A DNA stretch of 64,000 nucleotides from Kutzneria buriramensis (GCF_003387475.1 NZ_QUNO01000030.1:1-64000), one strand, 5' to 3'; positions 42,832 through 51,260 are shown, counted from the stretch's first letter. Notes: generated by a model not told the origin, from the sequence alone. Translations and numbers: made by a program.

Positions 42832-43019
42832 GATCCCCCCGTTCTCGCCATCGGCTCGGTGCCGGTGGACAGGTCGGAGTTGCTCGTGGTCGACGTGGTG
42901 GTGGCGCTGTCGGAGTGGCTGACGACGGCGGCGACCGCCACCGCGCCGCCGACACCCACCAGCGCGAGCGCCGCGGTGACCACGGCGGCGCTGCGAAGTC
43001 CCTGCTCCCGTGCGTTCAT
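42828..43019 (-). CDS. Small single-pass membrane peptide, 63 aa
   Basis: 63 residues: MNAREQGL, then one TM helix (about 10-33, Ala/Val/Gly-rich) and a Ser/Thr-rich outer tail (SATTTSTTSNSDLSTGTEP). It heads the redox operon; its stop overlaps the apbE start (GTGA), which argues that it is real. The tail contains DLSTGT, distantly like the Dxx(S/T)GAT site flavinylated by ApbE, but lacking the Ala and final Thr. I do not recognise a family. Confidence 0.6.
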   Translation of the reverse strand: MNAREQGLRSAAVVTAALALVGVGGAVAVAAVVSHSDSATTTSTTSNSDLSTGTEPMARTGGS

Positions 43020-43077
43020 GCGGTCAACACTGCGCCGCCGAGCTGTGGGCCAGCTGAGGACGGGCTGTGCCATCTCC

Positions 43078-43106
43078 TTGACCGTGACCGGGTGGCCACC
43101 TAGGGT
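43078..43106 (+). promoter_or_regulatory. Sigma-70-type promoter of GH9 gene
   Basis: TTGACC (43078-43083), 17-base spacer, TAGGGT (43101-43106), matching TTGACN-N17-TANNNT. Transcription would start about 22 bases before the ATG, just ahead of an AAAGGAGG ribosome site. Confidence 0.6.
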
Positions 43107-43134
43107 GACAAATCGTAAAGGAGGTTTACAAATA

Positions 43135-44967
43135 ATGTCTGAGTCCGTTCCGGAGCAGTCACCTTCCCGCCGCCGCTTCCTCCTCGGCACCGCCGCCGTC
43201 GCCGGCTCCGCCGCGCTCCCCGCGCCCAGCCCCGCCGGCGGCCCGAAAGTCCTGGTACTGGCCAACAACGTCGGCTACGAGCCGACCGCCGCCAAGCGGG
43301 TGGTGATCGCCTCGGCCAAGCCCGGCGGCGCGCCCAAGCCGTACCAGGTGGTCGACAACACCACCGGCCAGGTCGTCTCCCGCGGCCTGGCGCGCTACGT
43401 CGGCCCGGTCAAGGACTGGCTCGCCGACCAGGTGCCGGCCGTGCCCAGCTACTACTGGGTCGCCGACCTCGCCTCGGTCACCACGCTCGGCCAGTACGTG
43501 GTCACGGTGGACGGCTGGAGCTCGCAGCCGTTCTGGATCGAGCCGAACGTGCTGGAGCGGCGCACGATGTCGCACCTCGTGCACTACTTCAAGGACTCCC
43601 GCAGCTCCGGCCAGTACGACAAGGCCGACCGGGCGCTGCCGCTGAAGTCCGGCGGCACCTTCGACGCGCACGGCGGCTGGTACGACGCGGCCGCCGACTG
43701 GGGCAAGCACTTCACCCAGTTGTCCAACCTCTCTTACTTCAACACGCTGTCCATCCCGCTCACCGCGTGGGCGCTGGCGGCGTCGCACGACCAGCTGGCC
43801 AAGCGCAACAACACCGATCTCGTCGCGGCGCTGGGCTGGATCCAGGACGAGGCGCTGTTCGGCGCGGACTACCTGACCCGCGTGCACGTCAAGGGCGGCT
43901 CCTTCTACAGCTCCGTCGGCCAGCCCGAGGCCGACGATCTCGGCGCCGACCCGACCAAGCGCACCCTGAGCACCCGACAGGTGGACTTCCGCGAGGGTGG
44001 CGGCCTGGCCATCGCGGCGCTGGCCCGGTCGAGCACGTATCCGGTGTCGGGCGACTACTCGTCGGCCGAATATCTCGCCGCGGCGGAAGACGCCTTCGCT
44101 TATCTGCTCGTCAACAACGTGTCACTGCTGAATGACGGTAAGGAAAACATCCTCGACGACTTCAACGCGCTGCTGGCCGCGACGGAGTTGTTCAAGGCGA
44201 CCAAGAAGGACGCGTATCGCAGCGCCGCCGACGCCCGCGCGGCGAGTTTGTGCGGGCGGCTGGTGTCGTGGCAGGGCTATCGCGACTACTGGCGGGCCGA
44301 CGACGTCGACCGCCCGTTCTTCCACCCGTCCGACGCCGGGCTGCCGGTGGTCGGCCTGCTGACGTACCTGGACATCGTCACCGACGCGGCGGTGCGGGCC
44401 AAGGTGCTCGGCGTCGTGCAGCGAGCCATGCAGTTCGAGCTGACCGTCACCGCCGAGGTGCCCAACCCGTTCGGCTACGCGCGCCAGCTGGTGCAGGACA
44501 ACAAGGGCACCCGGTACAGCGCGTTCTTCTTCCCGCACAACGTCACCCCGCGCACCGACGACGCCTGGTGGCAGGGCGAGAACGCCCGGCTCGCCTCGCT
44601 GGCCTCGGCCGCGCGCCTGGCGGCGACCTTCTTCACCGGCGCTTTCGCCGCTTCGCTGCGGGCATACGCCCAGGACCAGCTGAACTGGATCGTCGGCTCG
44701 AACCCGTTCGACGTGTGCATGCTGGAGGGCACGGGCCGGGACCAGCCGCTGTACCTGGAATACGCGGACGGCCAGACCGTCGGCTCGTGGCGGTGGCTGC
44801 GCTCGGCCGGCGGCATCGTCAACGGCATCACCGGCAAGTCCGACGACGGCCGCGGCCTCGCGTGGGACCCGGGCGCGGCGTTCACCGGCCCGAACACCGA
44901 CTGGCGGTGGCTGGAGCAGTGGCTGCCGCACTCCACCTGGTTCCTCTACGCGGCATCGATCGGTTAG
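43135..44967 (+). CDS. Secreted glycoside hydrolase family 9 protein
   Basis: 610 residues. Tat signal SRRRFLLGTAA near the N-terminus. An Ig-like domain typical of GH9 (ANNVGYEPTAAKRVVIAS) precedes the catalytic barrel, with FDAHGGWYDAAADWGKH (variant of the DGGWYDAGD motif with the acidic residues) and LNWIVGSNPFDVCMLEG. The usual C-terminal Asn-Glu pair is not obvious; the nearest is TDWRWLEQW. Probably an endo-glucanase or related beta-glucan enzyme; cellulase activity is not certain because of these variations. Near-perfect ribosome site (AAAGGAGG). Confidence 0.82.
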   Translation: MSESVPEQSPSRRRFLLGTAAVAGSAALPAPSPAGGPKVLVLANNVGYEPTAAKRVVIASAKPGGAPKPYQVVDNTTGQVVSRGLARYVGPVKDWLADQVPAVPSYYWVADLASVTTLGQYVVTVDGWSSQPFWIEPNVLERRTMSHLVHYFKDSRSSGQYDKADRALPLKSGGTFDAHGGWYDAAADWGKHFTQLSNLSYFNTLSIPLTAWALAASHDQLAKRNNTDLVAALGWIQDEALFGADYLTRVHVKGGSFYSSVGQPEADDLGADPTKRTLSTRQVDFREGGGLAIAALARSSTYPVSGDYSSAEYLAAAEDAFAYLLVNNVSLLNDGKENILDDFNALLAATELFKATKKDAYRSAADARAASLCGRLVSWQGYRDYWRADDVDRPFFHPSDAGLPVVGLLTYLDIVTDAAVRAKVLGVVQRAMQFELTVTAEVPNPFGYARQLVQDNKGTRYSAFFFPHNVTPRTDDAWWQGENARLASLASAARLAATFFTGAFAASLRAYAQDQLNWIVGSNPFDVCMLEGTGRDQPLYLEYADGQTVGSWRWLRSAGGIVNGITGKSDDGRGLAWDPGAAFTGPNTDWRWLEQWLPHSTWFLYAASIG

Positions 44968-45004
44968 GGGGTCCATCGGATAGGACCGACGATCGGTTGA
45001 AGGG

Positions 45005-45032
45005 TAGGGCCGGGCAGCGATGTCCGGCCCTA
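45005..45032 (+). terminator. Hairpin after GH9 gene
   Basis: TAGGGCCGG (45005-45013) with CCGGCCCTA (45024-45032), 10-base loop, 38 bases after the stop. No T tract. The rest of 44968-45208 contains the leader of the LuxR gene and no other gene that I can see. Confidence 0.5.
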
Positions 45033-45208
45033 TGTCCTTGTCAGGGCCCTTTTCAGGGGAATTCCTAGTATTCGTTGACACTGTCCGACGGCGGTTGCTT
45101 GACTTGGCCCCAGGTGAGGCGGCAAGGAATCGCATTCTTCACATTTGTCACCGGCAGTCGCCCCGCGAATCAATCCCGCGCTGTTCGTCGATCCGACCGG
45201 GGGAGATC

Positions 45209-47785
45209 ATGAAGCGGCAGGTGCTGGCCCAGCGGACCCCCGACGACGGCCGGCGGCCGCTGCGGGGCCGCGACGCTCAGCTGGACCAGGTGCTGGACGC
45301 GTTGCGGGCGGCCGGCTCGGACGGTTCCCGCCGCACGCTGCTGCTGGCGGCGCCCGTGGGGGCGGGCAAGACGCGGCTGCTGCTGGAGGCCGCTTCGGTC
45401 GCCGAGTCCATCGACTTCTCTGTGGTAGACGGCATCGCGGACCTGCCCGTGGTTCGCCAGCCGCACGCCGTCGCTCCCGACGCGACCCGGTTGAGCTGGC
45501 TCACCGCGCAGTTCGAGCGGCAGGTGGAGACGCAGCTGCGGCACGGCCCCGTGCTGGTCGTCGTGGACGATCTGCACTGGGCGGACCCGCTGACCGTGAC
45601 GGCCTTGCGCAGTCTCATGACCCGGCTGGACGACAACCCGGTCGTGTGGATCTTCGCCATGCGGGCCGAGGACCTGGACTCCCCCAACGGCTTGCTGCTC
45701 GACGCGATGGCGACCGGGCCCCGCACGGAGTGGCTGCGGGAGCTCGAACCGCTGCGGGATGACGCCGTGACCGATGTGGTCACGGACCTGTTGGACGCGA
45801 CGCCGGACGCAGATGTCGCTTCGCTGTGCGAATGCATGGGCGGTAACCCGCGGGCAATCGTCGACCTGGTCCGCGGTCTACAGGCGGACGAGGCGCTGCG
45901 GATCGGCGGCGGCATCGTGCGGCTGGCCGACGGCCCGCTGCCGTCCAGCCTGGTGTCGACCGTGGCCATCGACACGGATTCCGGCCTGCCGCGACGCTTC
46001 CGGACAGCCGTTCGGGAGTTGCTCGACCGGCTCGACCCGTCGACAAGACAGGTGCTTCAAGTGGCGGCCGTGCTGGGGCGGTCGTTCAGTCCTCAGGACC
46101 TCGCCGCCATGCTGTCCACGCCGCCGGCGACGCTGCTGAAGCCGTTGCAGGAGGCTGCCGGATTCGTCGGCTGCCTTTCGGACGCCTTCGAGTTCCGGCG
46201 GGAGCCGGTGTGGCGGGCGGTGCTCGACACCGTGCCGCCGTTGATGCGTTCCCTGCTGCACAAGCAAGCTGCCGAACTGTCCTCCTCGGACGTTGCCGCC
46301 GTGCATTTGTTGCACTGCGGGCCGGCCAGCGACGAGCGGTCCATCTTCGCCATTCGCGCCGCCGCCGACCGGCTGCTCGGCCACTCCCCCGAGACCGCCG
46401 CCGCGCTGGCCGTCCGCGGTCTCGAGGTCGCCGATCAGGACCTGCCCTCGCGCGACGAACTCGCCCGCACGGCCGTCGCCGCGCTGACCCGCTCCGGATC
46501 GTTGGACCGGGCCGTGAGCCTGGCCCGGCCGGGGCAGGATCTGGCGGTTGCGTTGCTGCTCAAGGGAGAGGTGGCGCGGGCCGCGCGGATCGGCGCCGGG
46601 CAGGTGCGGCTCGCCGCGCTGGCGTACGGGAATCCCGCCGCGGCGGAGAAGGTCGCCGGCGGGTGGGACGGCGTGTCGCTGACCGTGCGGGCAATGGGGA
46701 TGTGGCGGCGAGGACGGGTCGAGGACGCCCTTGCCACAGCGCAGAAGGCGGGCACGCAGGAGTCCCCGTGGTACTTCGATCCACAGTGGACGCATGCCTG
46801 GATGCAGATCCGGTTGCGGCGGCTGGCCGAGGCGTCGGCGACGATTCGCGCCGTCGAGGACCGCGCCGACAGCGCCAAGGTGCTCGGCAGCGTGCCGCTC
46901 GCGCTGCGGTCGTGGGCGTCGTTCGCCCAGGGCAACATCGCCGAGGCGGAGTCCGAGGCGCTCGCCGGTGTGTCGGTCGCCGCCGACACGCAGATGCCTC
47001 TGTACGAACCGCATCTGCGGGCCGTGCTGGTGTTGACCGCGCTGCGGCGCGGCGACGTCGCCACCGCAGCCGACCGGTTGCAGTCGTTCGAGGGGCTGCC
47101 GTGGTCGTCGCTGCGGACCTGGGTCACCGCGCAGATCGCCGCCGCGCGTAGCGGCCCCGAGGCCGCCCTGGCCGTGCTGGCCGAGGTTCGCACCGATTCC
47201 GCCCGCCGGCGTGAGCTGCTATTGGAGGATCCCGCCGTCGCCGCGTGGTGTGTGCGCACCGCGATCGCCGCCGACGACGAGGCCTTCGCCCGCACGCTGC
47301 TTGCCTCCGCCGAGGAGCTCGGCATCGGCGCGCACGCCCGGGCCCTGTACTTCCGGGACGTGATGACGCTCGTCGCCGCCACCGAGCAGTACGAGGACCG
47401 GTGGGCCCGCGCGTCCGCCACCGAGGACCTCGGCGCGTTGCTCCGCGACTACGACCGTGACGAGGCCGTGTCCGCGTTGGACCGGGCCATGGAGTTCTAC
47501 GATTCCCTCGGCGCCGCTTGGGATTCCGCCCGGGTGCGCAGCCGCCTGCGCCGGCTCGGCGTGCGGCGCCGGCACTGGCACCAGGCGCCGCGGCCGGCGA
47601 CCGGCTGGGGTTCGCTCACCGGCACCGAGGAGAAGGTGGCGCGGCTGGTCGCCCACGGGCTGACCAACCGCCAGGTCGCCACCGAACTGTTCGTCTCCCC
47701 CCACACCGTCGGCTTCCACCTCCGCCAGATCTACCGCAAACTGGCCATCCAGTCCCGCGTAGACCTGGCCCGCATAGCCCCCTGA
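45209..47785 (+). CDS. Large LuxR-family regulator with AAA ATPase domain (LAL type)
   Basis: 858 residues. An N-terminal AAA region with Walker A PVGAGKTRLLLEA and Walker B VLVVVDDLHWAD (about residues 45-140), a long TPR-like helical middle, and a C-terminal LuxR HTH (LTGTEEKVARLVAHGLTNRQ, then VATELFVSPHTVGFHLRQIY). LAL regulators activate specialised-metabolism or carbohydrate genes after ATP/ligand sensing. The start is ATG at 45209 with GGGGGAG just upstream. Neighbouring targets may be the GH9 gene, but that is inferred. Confidence 0.88.
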   Translation: MKRQVLAQRTPDDGRRPLRGRDAQLDQVLDALRAAGSDGSRRTLLLAAPVGAGKTRLLLEAASVAESIDFSVVDGIADLPVVRQPHAVAPDATRLSWLTAQFERQVETQLRHGPVLVVVDDLHWADPLTVTALRSLMTRLDDNPVVWIFAMRAEDLDSPNGLLLDAMATGPRTEWLRELEPLRDDAVTDVVTDLLDATPDADVASLCECMGGNPRAIVDLVRGLQADEALRIGGGIVRLADGPLPSSLVSTVAIDTDSGLPRRFRTAVRELLDRLDPSTRQVLQVAAVLGRSFSPQDLAAMLSTPPATLLKPLQEAAGFVGCLSDAFEFRREPVWRAVLDTVPPLMRSLLHKQAAELSSSDVAAVHLLHCGPASDERSIFAIRAAADRLLGHSPETAAALAVRGLEVADQDLPSRDELARTAVAALTRSGSLDRAVSLARPGQDLAVALLLKGEVARAARIGAGQVRLAALAYGNPAAAEKVAGGWDGVSLTVRAMGMWRRGRVEDALATAQKAGTQESPWYFDPQWTHAWMQIRLRRLAEASATIRAVEDRADSAKVLGSVPLALRSWASFAQGNIAEAESEALAGVSVAADTQMPLYEPHLRAVLVLTALRRGDVATAADRLQSFEGLPWSSLRTWVTAQIAAARSGPEAALAVLAEVRTDSARRRELLLEDPAVAAWCVRTAIAADDEAFARTLLASAEELGIGAHARALYFRDVMTLVAATEQYEDRWARASATEDLGALLRDYDRDEAVSALDRAMEFYDSLGAAWDSARVRSRLRRLGVRRRHWHQAPRPATGWGSLTGTEEKVARLVAHGLTNRQVATELFVSPHTVGFHLRQIYRKLAIQSRVDLARIAP

Positions 47786-47788
47786 CCC

Positions 47789-47838
47789 ACCCCCGCGAGT
47801 CGCGCCCAGCACCAGACCGAATGTCGGTTTCGTGCAGA
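47789..47838 (+). repeat. 3'-end repeat element, copy 4
   Basis: It starts 3 bases after the LuxR stop: CCCCCGCGAGTCGCGCCCAG, then ACCGAATGTCGGTTTC. With copy 5 it forms an inverted pair filling the gap between the convergent LuxR and DsbA-like genes. Confidence 0.75.
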
Positions 47839-47856
47839 ACGGAGACCCGAGGCTCG

Positions 47857-47908
47857 TTTCTGCCTGAAACCGACATTCGGTGTGTCTGTGAGCGTGACTC
47901 GCGGGGGT
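47857..47908 (-). repeat. 3'-end repeat element, copy 5
   Basis: On the minus strand it directly follows the DsbA-like stop with AACCCCCGCGAGTCACGCTC and runs to ACACCGAATGTCGG and TTTCAGGCAG. Almost identical to copy 1. Confidence 0.75.
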
Positions 47909-48622
47909 TCAGGCGGCGCCGGTGAGGTGGGTGAGCCAGTCGGACTTGCTGATGTCGACCTGGTTGTCGCCGGACAGCACCGTCGGCGTGCCCTTGAAGT
48001 TGACGGAGTTCTGGGCGGCGTCGGTCTGCGACTTGATCTCGCTGTCGAAGGTGCCGGCCTTGACCTCGTCGGCGAACTGCCCGCCGGTGATGCCAGCCTT
48101 GCGGCCGATGTCCACGAGCTGGTCGTTGGTGTAGCCGGCCTGTCCCTCGGTCGGCTGCTGGGCGTAGAGGGCCTCGTGGAACTCGGCGAACCGGCCGGCC
48201 TTGGCCGCCGCGAGGGCGGCGTTGGCGGCCCGCAGCGAGTAGCCGGCGGGCGTGGTCTCGTTGTCCAGGAGGTCCAGCAGGTGGTAGTTGACGCGCAGCG
48301 AGCCGTCGGCGATCGCCTTGGTGACGGCTTTTCCGTACGGGATCTCCAGGTTGTGCTCGCAGTACGGGCAGAGGAAGTCCTCGTACACGTCCAGCGTGAC
48401 CTTGGCGCTCGCGCTGCCGGCGACCACGGTGCCGTCGGACCGCACGGTGGTGGCGTAGGTGCCGCCGGCCTGCGGTTTGTCGGCCAGGGCGCGGGTGTAG
48501 ACCACGCCCCCGATCACGGCGGCGGCGATGACCGCCACCGCCACCACGAAGATCAGGTTCCGCCGGCCGTTGGCGGTGCCGCGCGCCGCCGCCACGGCGT
48601 TCCTGGTTCTGGTTGCGCCCAC
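47909..48622 (-). CDS. Membrane-anchored DsbA-family thioredoxin-like protein
   Basis: 237 residues. An N-terminal TM anchor (about 20-42, LIFVVAVAVIAAAVIGGVVY) leads to an outer DsbA-like domain with the CPYC active site (YEDFLCPYCEHN) and a cis-Pro region KGTPTVL. It is probably a thiol-disulfide oxidoreductase outside the membrane. GTG at 48622 with GGGAGG 9 bases upstream. It follows the Clp-N gene on the same strand after 52 bases. Confidence 0.87.
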   Translation of the reverse strand: MGATRTRNAVAAARGTANGRRNLIFVVAVAVIAAAVIGGVVYTRALADKPQAGGTYATTVRSDGTVVAGSASAKVTLDVYEDFLCPYCEHNLEIPYGKAVTKAIADGSLRVNYHLLDLLDNETTPAGYSLRAANAALAAAKAGRFAEFHEALYAQQPTEGQAGYTNDQLVDIGRKAGITGGQFADEVKAGTFDSEIKSQTDAAQNSVNFKGTPTVLSGDNQVDISKSDWLTHLTGAA

Positions 48623-48674
48623 CGGAACACACCTCCCTGTCCGCCCACCACGACGGACGGGAGCCCGGATCGGT

Positions 48675-49211
48675 TCATTCGCCGAGGCGCGCCAGCACCG
48701 CGGGCTTGATCGAATCGACGTCGACGTCGAGATTGCGCAGCACGGTGAGCGCGACGCCCTGCCCCTCGGCGAGCATGCCGAGCAGGATGTGCTCGGTGCC
48801 GATGGTCGCGCTGCCCAGCTCGACCGAGGACCGCAGGGTGTATTCCAGCACCTTCTTGGCCCGGGGCGAGAACGGCGGCCGCGGGAAGTGGAACTTGCCC
48901 GGTCCGAACGTTTCGTCCGCCCTGCGCCGGATCTCCTCGACGTCGACGCCGATGGACGCCAGCGCCTCGGTCGCCGCCTGCGGACTCGCCGGCCGCACGC
49001 CGCTGTCGGCCAGCACTCTGGCGATCTCGTCGCGCAGGGACTGGGTGGTGACTCCCTTGTCGTGCAGCACTTCCCCGGCGACGGTGTCGCGCACGCCGGC
49101 CAGCCCGACCAGCACGTGCTCGGTGCCGATGAAGTCGTGCCCCTGCCGCATCGACTCGTCCTGGGCCAGCACGAGCACCCGCTTGGCGCGGTCGGTGAAC
49201 TTCTCGAACAC
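48675..49211 (-). CDS. Clp N-terminal domain protein
   Basis: 178 residues with two Clp-N repeats: MFEKFTDRAKRVLVLAQDES, DFIGTEHVLVGLAG, then PRAKKVLEYTLRSS and ATIGTEHILLGMLAEG. It lacks the AAA domains of ClpC, so it is a stand-alone adaptor-like Clp-N protein. It may bind Clp substrates or compete with ClpC. GTG at 49211, one base after the stop of the HTH gene, so the two are coupled and share the doubly operated promoter. Confidence 0.87.
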   Translation of the reverse strand: MFEKFTDRAKRVLVLAQDESMRQGHDFIGTEHVLVGLAGVRDTVAGEVLHDKGVTTQSLRDEIARVLADSGVRPASPQAATEALASIGVDVEEIRRRADETFGPGKFHFPRPPFSPRAKKVLEYTLRSSVELGSATIGTEHILLGMLAEGQGVALTVLRNLDVDVDSIKPAVLARLGE

Positions 49212-49212
49212 G

Positions 49213-49455
49213 TCAGGCCTCCTTGTTCGCTGCCTTGCGGCGGTTGGCGTGCTTCTCGTGCACGGACTGACGGCTCACGGCCAGCGCGGTGGCGATGTCC
49301 TGCCACGACCAGCCCTGCTCACGGGCGTTGTCCACGTGCAGCCGCTCGAGCTCCTCGAGGAGCCGGCGCAGCGCCACGACGGCCCGCAGCCCGACGGCGG
49401 GGTCCTTGTTGGTGATCTGCCCGGCCAGCTCGGCCGGCGTGTCCCGATCGGTCAT
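49213..49455 (-). CDS. Small HTH regulator next to Clp-N gene
   Basis: 80 residues. HTH: EQGWSWQDIATALAVSRQSV then HEKHANRR; N-terminal part helical. It is probably the repressor of its own operon with the Clp-N gene. ATG at 49455 has no Shine-Dalgarno; the -10 box ends 7 bases before it, so the transcript is probably leaderless. Two 18-bp dyads cover the promoter (49459-49502). Confidence 0.8.
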   Translation of the reverse strand: MTDRDTPAELAGQITNKDPAVGLRAVVALRRLLEELERLHVDNAREQGWSWQDIATALAVSRQSVHEKHANRRKAANKEA

Positions 49456-49458
49456 GGT

Positions 49459-49502
49459 TGTCAGGCTAACCTGACACGGGTCGTTGTCAAGACACCCTGA
49501 CA
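49459..49502 (-). promoter_or_regulatory. Promoter with two TGTCA-type operators (HTH/Clp-N)
   Basis: On the minus strand: -35 TTGACA (49485-49490), 16-base spacer, -10 TAGCCT (49463-49468). Two 18-bp dyads overlap them: TGTCAGG-N4-CCTGACA (49459-49476) over the -10, and TGTCA-N8-TGACA (49485-49502) over the -35. The predicted start of transcription falls at or near the ATG. Confidence 0.65.
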
Positions 49503-50365
49503 CCGCGGCCGATGACGGCGGTTTCGAAGCGGCGGGCGACGACGTCGGAGGGATTGGCGACCAGGCAGACGACATCCCGACCGAGCGGCGGATCCATCGG
49601 CACGGCCACGCCGGCGAAGCGGCCGTGGATCGCCGAGCGCGGCACGATGGCGACGCCGACCCCGGCGGCGGCCAGCTGCGCGGCGGTGACGGCCTGCCGG
49701 GTGCGCATCGCGACCGTCAGGACCACACCGTGGTGCGCCGCAACGGAATCCAGCCAGGCGGCGAGGCCGTTCTCGGGGTCGTAGTGCACGATCGGCTCGT
49801 TCTCGAGCTCCACGAACGTGATCGCCGGCCGGTCGGCGAGGGGATGCCCCTGGGGCAGCACGACCACCACCTCCTCGTAGCCGATCAGTCCACTGTGGCC
49901 TGTCCAGCGGGTCGGCCGCGGTCCGACGGCGAGGTCGGCCTGGCCGGATTCCAGCTGCCGCACAAGGGCGTCCGCCCTCGTCTCCTCGACCAGGGCGATG
50001 CGGATGTCCGGGTGACGACGACGCCACTGGCGCAGCACCGGGGCCAGCAGGCTCGCGGTCATGCTTTCGGCGCAGGCGATGCGGAGTTGACCGGCCCCGC
50101 CCCTGGCGACGGCACGACCGGTTTCGACGACCCGCTCCCCGGCGGCGAGCGCCACCCGGGCGTCCGCCTCGATCGCGCGACCGGCGACGGTGGCGCGGAC
50201 TCCCCTCGGCAACCGCTCGACCACCGCGACGCCGAGTTCCTTCTCCAGGGCGGCGAGCTGGTGCGACAGGGCCGGCTGGGACATGTGCAGCGCGGTGGCG
50301 GCGTCGGTGATCGAGCCGGCGTCGAGGACGGCGACGAGGCATTCCAGGGCGCGGAGCGTAGGCAT
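49487..50365 (-). CDS. LysR-family transcriptional regulator
   Basis: 292 residues. Winged HTH PTLRALECLVAVLDAGSITD and AATALHMSQPALSHQLAALE; typical effector domain ending near the C-terminus. ATG at 50365. It diverges from the SDR gene across 79 bases, a typical LysR/target arrangement. Its stop lies inside the second operator of the HTH/Clp-N promoter. Confidence 0.9.
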   Translation of the reverse strand: MPTLRALECLVAVLDAGSITDAATALHMSQPALSHQLAALEKELGVAVVERLPRGVRATVAGRAIEADARVALAAGERVVETGRAVARGGAGQLRIACAESMTASLLAPVLRQWRRRHPDIRIALVEETRADALVRQLESGQADLAVGPRPTRWTGHSGLIGYEEVVVVLPQGHPLADRPAITFVELENEPIVHYDPENGLAAWLDSVAAHHGVVLTVAMRTRQAVTAAQLAAAGVGVAIVPRSAIHGRFAGVAVPMDPPLGRDVVCLVANPSDVVARRFETAVIGRGVRVS

Positions 50366-50444
50366 TCGGAAAGTCTATGGCGATCGTCGAAAACCTTCAT
50401 GCTTTGACGGGATTTGTGCCGCTACCTGCTGCGTTGTCAGGGGC

Positions 50445-51107
50445 ATGGACCTCACTGACAAGAAGGTAGTGATCATCGGCGGCGGCTCGGGCATCGGCGC
50501 GCGGCTCGCCGCCGACCTGACGGCGGCCGGCGCGAAGGTGATCGTCGCCGGGCGCACGACGTCGCCGGCCGTGGACCTGACCGACGAGGACTCGATCCGG
50601 CGGCTGGCCGAGGAGGTGGGAGAGGCGGACCACCTGGTGTCGCTGGCCTCCGCGCCGGCCAACGGGCCGGTGGCGGAGCTGGACCGGGACGCCGTGCACA
50701 CCGCGTTCGACGCGAAGGTGATCGGCCCCATCCTGCTGGCCAAGCACTTCACCGGCCGGATCCGGCCCGGCGGCTCGATCCTGCTGTTCTCCGGCTTCAT
50801 CGGCTGGCGACCGAGCCCGGCGCGGGTGGTGATGGCCACCACCAACGTCGCGGTGGCCGCCCTGGCCGAGGCGCTGGCGGTCGAACTCGCGCCGGTGCGG
50901 GTGAACGCCGTGTCGCCGGGGATCATCGACTCCGGCGTGTGGGACGGCCCCGGCAAACAGGCCCTGTTCGAAGGGGTGGCCGCGAAGAACCCCGCCCGCC
51001 GCGTCGGTCAGCCCTCCGACGTCTCCGCCGCCGCCCTCCTCGCCCTCACCAACCCCTTCCTCACCGGCGCCACCCTCCACATCGACGGCGGTGCCCGCCT
51101 CGCCTGA
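50445..51107 (+). CDS. SDR-family protein lacking the catalytic Tyr/Lys
   Basis: 220 residues. The Rossmann motif GGGSGIGARLAADL and the C-terminal GATLHIDGGARLA are clear SDR features. The YxxxK motif is missing: the aligned segment after FSGFIGWRPSPA reads VVMATTNVAV. So it may be a non-reductive binding protein or use another mechanism; some SDR subfamilies have this change. ATG at 50445. Probably controlled by the divergent LysR protein. Confidence 0.82.
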   Translation: MDLTDKKVVIIGGGSGIGARLAADLTAAGAKVIVAGRTTSPAVDLTDEDSIRRLAEEVGEADHLVSLASAPANGPVAELDRDAVHTAFDAKVIGPILLAKHFTGRIRPGGSILLFSGFIGWRPSPARVVMATTNVAVAALAEALAVELAPVRVNAVSPGIIDSGVWDGPGKQALFEGVAAKNPARRVGQPSDVSAAALLALTNPFLTGATLHIDGGARLA

Positions 51108-51163
51108 CAACCCCGGCGAGTCGCGCTCACAGGCACCCCGAAATGCGGTTTCAGGCAGAAACG
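51108..51163 (+). repeat. 3'-end repeat element, copy 6
   Basis: It directly follows the SDR stop: CAACCCCGGCGAGTCGCGCT, then GCACCCCGAAATGCGG and TTTCAGGCAG. Confidence 0.7.
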
Positions 51164-51200
51164 AGCCGCGGGTCTCAGATCTGTGCGAAACCCGCATTTC

Positions 51201-51247
51201 CACGAAACCGCATTTCGGTGTGCCGCTGGGCGAGACTCGCCGGGGCG
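51201..51247 (-). repeat. 3'-end repeat element, copy 7
   Basis: On the minus strand CGCCCCGGCGAGTCTCGCCC, then GCACACCGAAATGCGG and TTTCGTG. It lies between copies 6 and 8 and is the only copy not next to a stop codon. Confidence 0.65.
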
Positions 51248-51260
51248 TTGTGTCTGAGAC

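Noticed and set aside
45075-45080. TTGACA before the LuxR gene
   Set aside because: No TANNNT box at 16-18 bases; too weak to call a promoter.
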